Source of the DNA: Dehalococcoidia bacterium
GTDB taxonomy: Bacteria; Chloroflexota; Dehalococcoidia; Tepidiformales; Tepidiformaceae
Assembly: GCA_022827945.1 (NCBI GenBank)
Contig: JAJEIT010000065.1
Location: 39,294-103,293, forward strand
DNA: 64,000 nucleotides
Reading direction: 5' to 3'
In this document: piece after piece, positions 58,243 through 64,000 of the stretch
How the letters are laid out: each line of letters begins with the position of its first letter
How positions within the stretch are numbered: the first letter of the stretch is position 1
Translations under genes and position numbers: made by a program
Notes under the pieces: model-generated
What the model was told of the DNA's origin: nothing
Databases searched by the model: none
Seen by the model: the letters and a program-made list of their open reading frames with translations, nothing else

Positions 58243-59580
58243 ATGACGACTGAAATGATGTCGAAGCGTGACAAGGCGATGATGGAGGCGGAGGCCCAGT
58301 GCCCCTTCAGCGTGGAGGACGTTGACCTGTTCGCGCCGGGCTCGCAGGAGTACTGGTTCGACGCGTACCGCATCCTGCACAGGGACGCGCCCGTGCTGCG
58401 CATTCCGGGCGGGGGCGACACGCCGGACAAGGACGGCTTCATCCTCACGAAGTACGAGGACGTGGCGCGGATCGTGCGGGACACGGAGACCTTCCCGCTC
58501 AACTACGGCCAGCGCGCCGCCGGGCAGGAGGTGGAGCGGGAAATCCTCAAGAAGGAGGGGCACGGCGACGCGATCGACGCCGGCCTGTCCCTTCGCCCCA
58601 ACATGGAGCAGCACCGGTGGCACCGCGAGCAGCTCACGAACCCGTGGGTGGGGGCCGTGGGCGCCGGTCGCAACACGGAGATGATCACGGGCTTCGTGAA
58701 CGAGCTCATCGACCGCTGGATCGACCGGGGCGAGGTCGAGTACGTGACGGAGTTCGCGGCGCCGCTGCCGCAGATGGTGATCACGACGATCCTCGGCTTC
58801 CCTCTGGAGGACATGCCCACCCTGCGGAAGTGGGAGGAGGCGCAGGTGCGGCGCTTCGTGTTCGGGTCGACGCACCGGAACCTGCTGCCAGCGGAGGACG
58901 AGGCCGAGAATGCGCGCACGCTGGCGGCCTTCCACGAATACATCGGGAAGCACGTGCGGGAGAAGCGGCAGAACCCGAAGGACGACATGATCTCGTACCT
59001 GACGCAGGTCGAGTACGGCGACGAGAAGCGTCCGCTGACGGACGCGGAGGTCGTGAGCGTCGCCTACGGGATGCACATCGGCGGCAACGAGACGACGCAG
59101 TACGCGCTCACCGCGGAGGCGATGGTGCTCGCGCAGAAGCCGGAGCTTGCCGAGGAGCTGCGGGCGGACCGCTCGAAGGTGCGCTTCTTCGTGGAGGAGT
59201 GCCTGCGGCTGTACGCGCCCACGCAGGGTCTCTCGGGGCGGCGTCCGATCAAGGACATCGTGGTGCAGGGCGTGACGATCCCGGCGGGGTCGACGATCCA
59301 CCTGCGCTACGGGGCGGGGAACCGCGACGAGGACGAGTACCCGAACGCGGAGGAGATCGACCTGACGCGTCCGAGCCCGGGCCGGCACGTGACGTTCGGG
59401 CAGGGGCCGCGATCGTGTCCGGGGGCGGGGCTCTCGCGGCTGGAGCAGAACATCGCGACGAACGTGATCCTGGACCGGCTCGACGACCTGCGGCTGGCGC
59501 CGGGGAAGAACGACCTGCGCCACCAGCCGGGCGTGATGCTCGGGCTGCTGGAGCTGAACCTGGAGTTCGACAAGCGGTAA
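58243..59580 (+). CDS. Cytochrome P450
   Basis: HIGGNETTQ I-helix, EECLRLYAPTQGLSGRRP (ExxR), heme-binding FGQGPRSCPGAGLSR. Confidence 0.95.
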   Translation: MTTEMMSKRDKAMMEAEAQCPFSVEDVDLFAPGSQEYWFDAYRILHRDAPVLRIPGGGDTPDKDGFILTKYEDVARIVRDTETFPLNYGQRAAGQEVEREILKKEGHGDAIDAGLSLRPNMEQHRWHREQLTNPWVGAVGAGRNTEMITGFVNELIDRWIDRGEVEYVTEFAAPLPQMVITTILGFPLEDMPTLRKWEEAQVRRFVFGSTHRNLLPAEDEAENARTLAAFHEYIGKHVREKRQNPKDDMISYLTQVEYGDEKRPLTDAEVVSVAYGMHIGGNETTQYALTAEAMVLAQKPELAEELRADRSKVRFFVEECLRLYAPTQGLSGRRPIKDIVVQGVTIPAGSTIHLRYGAGNRDEDEYPNAEEIDLTRPSPGRHVTFGQGPRSCPGAGLSRLEQNIATNVILDRLDDLRLAPGKNDLRHQPGVMLGLLELNLEFDKR

Positions 59581-59680
59581 CGCCGTAGCCGCCGCCGGAC
59601 CGGACGGCCGCCGCGTCGTGGACGCCGCGGCGTTCGCGGGCGTATAAGCGCGGGGACCGGCGCGGGTCCCGAGGCGGCAG

Positions 59681-61426
59681 TTGCAGGCAGAAGGCGTCAA
59701 CGAGGCGATTCGCTACGAGGCGGACGAGTCCTGCCCACCCCTGATCGCGCTCAGCGTGGGTTTGCAGGGCGTGATGCTGGGGGTGGCGCCGCTGGTGCTG
59801 ATCGTCGCGATCACGGCGGCAGCGGGCGGCCAGGACGACAGCTACCTCAGGTGGGCGGTGTTCGCCGCGCTGATCATCGCGGGCGTGCTGACCGCGCTGC
59901 AGGCGACCAGGTTCTGGCGGCTGGGGGCGGGGCACATCATGATCATGGGCACCACCCCCAACTTCGTGGCGGTGTCGGTGCTGGCTCTGGAGGGGGGCGG
60001 CCCGGGCCTGCTGGCGAGCCTGATCGTGGTGGCGTCGCTTTTCTACCTGGCGCTCGCGATCTGGCTGCCGCTGCTGCGGCGCATCATCACGCCCGTCGTC
60101 TCGGGCACGGTGTTGATGGTGCTGGCAGTGACCCTCGTGCCGATCGCGCTGGACCGCGTGCAGGAAGTGCCTGAGAGCGTCCCCGGGGCCACGGGCCCGA
60201 CCGTCGCGCTGATCACGCTGGCGGTCGCGACGGTGATGGCGCTGCGGGCATCGGGCACGTGGCGGCTGTGGTCGCCGCTGATCGCCATCGCGGTGGGCAC
60301 CGTGGTTGCGGCGCTGTTCGGGGCGTACGACCCGCAGGCCGTGCTGGATGCGCCCTGGGCGGGCATCCCGGGCGGGAGCGAGTTCCCCGGGTTCGACTTC
60401 ACGCCGGGAGCGGAGTTCTGGGCGCTCCTGCCGGTGTTCGTCGTGATCATCCTCGTCGGCGGCGTCAAGAACATCGGCGACAGCGTGGCGATGCAGGGCG
60501 CTTCCCGCCGCCGACCGCGGGTGACGGACTTCCGGCTCGTCCAGGGATCGCTCAATACGAACGGGTTGGGGATCTTCTTCTCGGGTCTCGCGGGGACGCC
60601 ACCGACCTCGGTCTTCTCCTCCACCAGCGTTTCGCTGGTGACCATGACGGGCGTGGCCTCGCGGAACGTGGGCTACGTGATCGGCGGGGCGTTCCTGGTG
60701 CTGGCGCTCTTCCCGAAGCTGCCGGCGCTGGTGCTGACGATCCCGAATCCGGTGATGGGGGCATTCCTGCTGACGGCGATCGCCCTCATCTTCGTGGGCG
60801 GCGTCCGGACGGTGATCCAGGACGGGCTCGACGCAAAGAAGATGCTGATTGTGGGGGTCGCGTTCTCACTCGGCGCGGGCATGGAGCACCAGACGATCTT
60901 CGAGGACCTCATCGGCGGGACGTGGGGCCGTCAACTCGACAACGGACTGCTGATCGGGGCGCTGGCGGCGGTCGTGATGACCGTCTTCCTGGACCTGACG
61001 AGCCCCCGCACGGGGGGACGGCTGGAGTCGAAGCTGCACACCGGCTCACTGCCCGAGATCGACGCATTCGTCCGGGAGATTGCCGGCAGGCTCGGGTGGA
61101 ACGAGGGATCGACGGAGCGGTTGCGGTCGGCGGCCGAGGAAACCGTCCTGAGCCTGTTGCCCGAAGGGGACGAGGCCGAGGCAAGGGACGCGCCCCGGCT
61201 CATCGTGGTGGCGCACCCCGAAACGGGGACGGTCGAGCTGGAATTCATGGCGGTTTTCGATGAAGAGAACCTCGAGGACCGGCTCGCGTACCTGGAAGAG
61301 GAGACGGAGGGGTTGCAGGAGGGGGAAGTCCCGCTGCGGCTGCTGCGGCACTACGCCTCGTCGGTGCACCACCAGAAGTATTACGGTCTCGATATCGTGA
61401 CGGTGCAGGTGAAGGGGTCGCGGTAG
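59681..61426 (+). CDS. Nucleobase (xanthine/uracil) permease fused to a C-terminal RsbW-like HATPase domain
   Basis: NCS2/SLC23 features (TTPNFVAVSVLALEGGG, GVKNIGDSVAMQGASRR, GVASRNVGYVIGG) then EIDAFVREIAGRLGWNEGSTERLRSAAEETVLSLL...; TTG start. Confidence 0.75.
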   Translation: MQAEGVNEAIRYEADESCPPLIALSVGLQGVMLGVAPLVLIVAITAAAGGQDDSYLRWAVFAALIIAGVLTALQATRFWRLGAGHIMIMGTTPNFVAVSVLALEGGGPGLLASLIVVASLFYLALAIWLPLLRRIITPVVSGTVLMVLAVTLVPIALDRVQEVPESVPGATGPTVALITLAVATVMALRASGTWRLWSPLIAIAVGTVVAALFGAYDPQAVLDAPWAGIPGGSEFPGFDFTPGAEFWALLPVFVVIILVGGVKNIGDSVAMQGASRRRPRVTDFRLVQGSLNTNGLGIFFSGLAGTPPTSVFSSTSVSLVTMTGVASRNVGYVIGGAFLVLALFPKLPALVLTIPNPVMGAFLLTAIALIFVGGVRTVIQDGLDAKKMLIVGVAFSLGAGMEHQTIFEDLIGGTWGRQLDNGLLIGALAAVVMTVFLDLTSPRTGGRLESKLHTGSLPEIDAFVREIAGRLGWNEGSTERLRSAAEETVLSLLPEGDEAEARDAPRLIVVAHPETGTVELEFMAVFDEENLEDRLAYLEEETEGLQEGEVPLRLLRHYASSVHHQKYYGLDIVTVQVKGSR

Positions 61427-61458
61427 GGCCGCGGGTGTGAGCGTGCTCAGGTGAGCCG

Positions 61459-61487
61459 TTGACGGGCCTGTGCCACGTCCCTATCGT
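61459..61487 (+). promoter_or_regulatory. Sigma70-type promoter for the ACP gene
   Basis: TTGACG-N17-TATCGT. Confidence 0.6.
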
Positions 61488-61525
61488 CGCCTCGTAATCA
61501 TTTGTATCGCGAGGAGCGTGTGCCC

Positions 61526-61765
61526 ATGGCTGCAACCGAAGAGCGTCTGAGGAAGCTCGTTGACGACAACCTGGAGATTGAGGGGCGGGCGCCCGGCAGC
61601 CCCCTCGACCTTGAGCGCAACATCTCCGATGCGGGCGTGTCCTCGCCCGACATCGTGGCGTTCTGGAAGCTCGTGAACGAAGAGTTTGGCGTCGACATTT
61701 CGGCTGAGCAGTTCGCCGAGCTCCTGACGCCGGCCGCGTTGATCGCGTACCTCGACGCAGCCTAG
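61526..61765 (+). CDS. Freestanding acyl carrier protein-like protein
   Basis: LRKLVDDNLEIEGRAPGSPLDLERNISDAGVSSPDIVAFWKLVNEEFGVDISAEQFAELLT; candidate phosphopantetheine Ser in GVSSPD. Confidence 0.8.
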   Translation: MAATEERLRKLVDDNLEIEGRAPGSPLDLERNISDAGVSSPDIVAFWKLVNEEFGVDISAEQFAELLTPAALIAYLDAA

Positions 61766-61818
61766 GGGGAGGGCTCCCGCCGGGAGATCCCAGGCCCCGC
61801 AGGAGCGCGCAGCCCGAG

Positions 61819-62556
61819 ATGCCGGCTCCTGTTTCCGCACCCTGGTGGCGCCCGTTCAGGGAACTGGACGGGGCAAGGGTCGTGTACGTCGACCTGACCG
61901 CCGACGCGGACCGCGAGGCGGAAGCGGCGGTCTGGCTGGACGAGGAGGAGCGGGGGCGCTGGGCCGCATATCCGTACTCGGGACCGCAGCGCCAGTTCCT
62001 GCTGTGTCGCGCCGCCTTGCGCGCGACCCTCTGCGAGCAAGTCGGCTGCGCGAACGAGGCGCTCGGCTTCGAGACTTCCGAGCACGGCAAGCCCTCGGCC
62101 AGGGTGGGAGGCGCGGAAGCGCCCATCAGCTTCAACGTCAGTCACAGCGGGCGGCACGGGCTGATCGCGTTCGCGCCGGACGGACTGCTGGGCGTGGACG
62201 TGGAGGAGCTTGCCGGCCGGCGCAACCTCGACCTGCTCATGGACGGGGTGCTGGGCGAGAACGAGCGTCGCGAGATCGACTCGAAGGAGGGCGACGAGCA
62301 GCTCCGCTCCTTCTTCCGGTTGTGGACGATGAAGGAAGCGCTGCTGAAGGCGTACGGCAAGGGGCTCCTGGTCGACGCGACCACCTTCGAGATCCCGCCC
62401 GTGGTGCGCGGGGGCGCGCCACGGGGGCAGCTCGAGCTGCCGCAGCTGCCGGGCGTGACCCTGCAGGTGGAGGGCATCGGCGGCGAGGACTTCGCCGCCG
62501 CCCTTGCGCGGGAGGTGGTTCCCGAGGCGGGCGGCGAGCCAGCGGAATCGCGGTGA
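61819..62556 (+). CDS. 4'-phosphopantetheinyl transferase (Sfp/Gsp family)
   Basis: FNVSHSGRHGLIAFAPDGLLGVDVEEL, FFRLWTMKEALLKAYGKGL. Confidence 0.9.
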   Translation: MPAPVSAPWWRPFRELDGARVVYVDLTADADREAEAAVWLDEEERGRWAAYPYSGPQRQFLLCRAALRATLCEQVGCANEALGFETSEHGKPSARVGGAEAPISFNVSHSGRHGLIAFAPDGLLGVDVEELAGRRNLDLLMDGVLGENERREIDSKEGDEQLRSFFRLWTMKEALLKAYGKGLLVDATTFEIPPVVRGGAPRGQLELPQLPGVTLQVEGIGGEDFAAALAREVVPEAGGEPAESR

Positions 62557-62712
62557 CGCAATTCCTCTAGCCACACGGAACGATCGCGCCCGGGGACGCA
62601 TATTGGTAAGTGACACCCAGCGCCTTCCCCGGACGGTTCTCCGTGCGCCGGATGGGGCAGATCGTCGGGGAGGGTGCTAGGGTGTCGCCACTCTCGGGAG
62701 GAGGCCCCGCTC

Positions 62713-64000
62713 CGTGACCCGTGACCCGGCGCTGACGCACGGATTCCTGGGCGCCCTCGTGCTCGCGCTGGCGCTGGTCGCCGGCGCCGGGGTGGCGGGC
62801 GCCCACCCCGGGCACGCCGCGGGGGGCACCGCCGATGTCGACGTGCGTGTCTGGCAGCACGTGGACGACCCACTGCGCATCCACATCAGCGCCCGGCCCG
62901 AGGGGACCACCTGGGACACGCTCGGGACGATCCCGCTGCTCCTGGACGACGGGCTGAGCAGCAGCCGCAACTTCCGCTTCGGCGACATCACGGTCGAGGG
63001 CGTCGAGGTGCGCGTCTGGCAACGGATCACCAGTCCGCTGAGCATCTTCATCAGCGCGCGGCCGGAGGGCGGGGACTGGGACCGCCTGGGCACGATCCCC
63101 CTCCCCCTCGATGACGGCTTCAGCCGCAGCGGCAACTACCGTTTCGGCGACATCACGGTGGCCGTACCGGTAGCCCACCCGCTGGACGCGCCGGCGGTGG
63201 TGGTCTCGCCGGGCGGCGACGAAGTCCCGCGTCTGGCGGCGCTCACGTTCGCCTTCGGCGATCCCCCCGCCGAGACCGACGGGGCAGCCTTTATCTCGTT
63301 CGAGCCGCCGGTTGAGGGGTCATTCGTCTGGCTCGACAGCCGGACGCTGCTCTTCCAGCCCGACTACCCCGGCTGGCAGCGCGGGGAGGGGTACGAGGTC
63401 GTCGTCGATGCGGGCCCCGTGGGCCTCGCGAGCGACTACACCCATGCCTTCACGGTCGAGGGGCGGCTCGAGGTCGCCTCGGTCATCCCCGGGCACGGGG
63501 ACGCGGACGTTCCCACGAACGCCCAGGTTCTCGTGCAGTTCAACCGCTCGGTGGCGCCCCTCACGGTCCTCCAGGAGGGTCCGGGGGCGGCCGTGCTGGA
63601 GTTCGACCCACCCCTGGAAGGCGCGGGCGAGTGGCTCAACACCTCGCTCTACCGGTTCATCCCGACGAACCTGGAGCCAAGCACGACCTATTCGGTGCGC
63701 ATTCCCGCGGGTCTGACCGCGGCCGTCGACGGCGCGCTGGGGGCGGACTACACGTGGAGCTTCGCAACCATCCAGCCGGCAGTGACCGGTGTCACGCCAC
63801 ACGACGGGGCGACGTTCGTCGAGCCCGACGACCCGATTTCGGTCACCTTCAACCAGCCGATGGAACGTGCGTCGGTGGAGGCAGGGGTAACGCTCCGGGC
63901 CGTGGGAGGCGCGGCGATTCCCGGCTCGTTCGAGTGGAACGAGGCCGGCACCGTGGTGACGTTCACGCCGGAGGAGCCGCTGGAACTGCTGAAGCTGTAC
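62713..64000 (+). CDS. Secreted/anchored protein with two N-terminal repeats then SbsA/Big_5-like Ig domains, 3' truncated (possibly alpha-2-macroglobulin-like)
   Basis: GTG start, signal-like TM; two copies of V.VRVWQ...D.L.I.ISARPEG..WD.LGTIPL.LDDG.S.S.N.RFGDITV; then VTGVTPHDGATFVEPDDPISVTFNQPM. Missing from the track because it runs off the window. Confidence 0.65.

Noticed and set aside
59581-59680. GC-rich inverted repeats before the permease
   Set aside because: Several overlapping short GC stems without conserved organisation; not distinguishable from composition.

Overview
High-GC bacterial chromosome segment, most likely a Chloroflexota (Dehalococcoidia / SAR202-like) core genome. 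It is densely packed on both strands. Recognisable genes include ileS with a T-box leader, fabI, lgt, nadD, a CIRCE-controlled hrcA-grpE-dnaK operon, a PhoR/PhoB-type two-component pair, a CCA-adding enzyme, dapA, a dCTP deaminase, secA, cofC, thyX, lipB, an acyl-CoA/P450 catabolic block and an ACP-Sfp pair. I recognised no rRNA, tRNA, CRISPR array, transposase or prophage. The main discovery is three candidate selenoprotein genes that the ORF track splits or truncates at in-frame TGA codons: a CMD/AhpD-like protein (21901-22506, motif CRYU), a SelW/SelT-like Rdx protein (38475-38191, minus, motif CVPU) and a UGSC-family protein (38554-39072, motif UGSC). In all three the TGA sits where Cys/Sec is expected. 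Each TGA is followed by a hairpin of at least 6 bp whose apical loop starts at nucleotide 20 after the UGA, as expected for a bacterial SECIS. The last two genes are divergent neighbours. Other points of interest: TANNNT hexamers 6-8 nt upstream of many start codons (leaderless-transcription signature), a tandem SDR-SDR fusion, a permease-HATPase fusion, a tandem Cache-like protein with no output domain, a DUF4160/DUF2442 cassette bracketed by 29-bp direct repeats, a DUF5678/retropepsin-like pair, paired palindromes at an acyl-CoA ligase promoter, and a possible structured leader before a P450.
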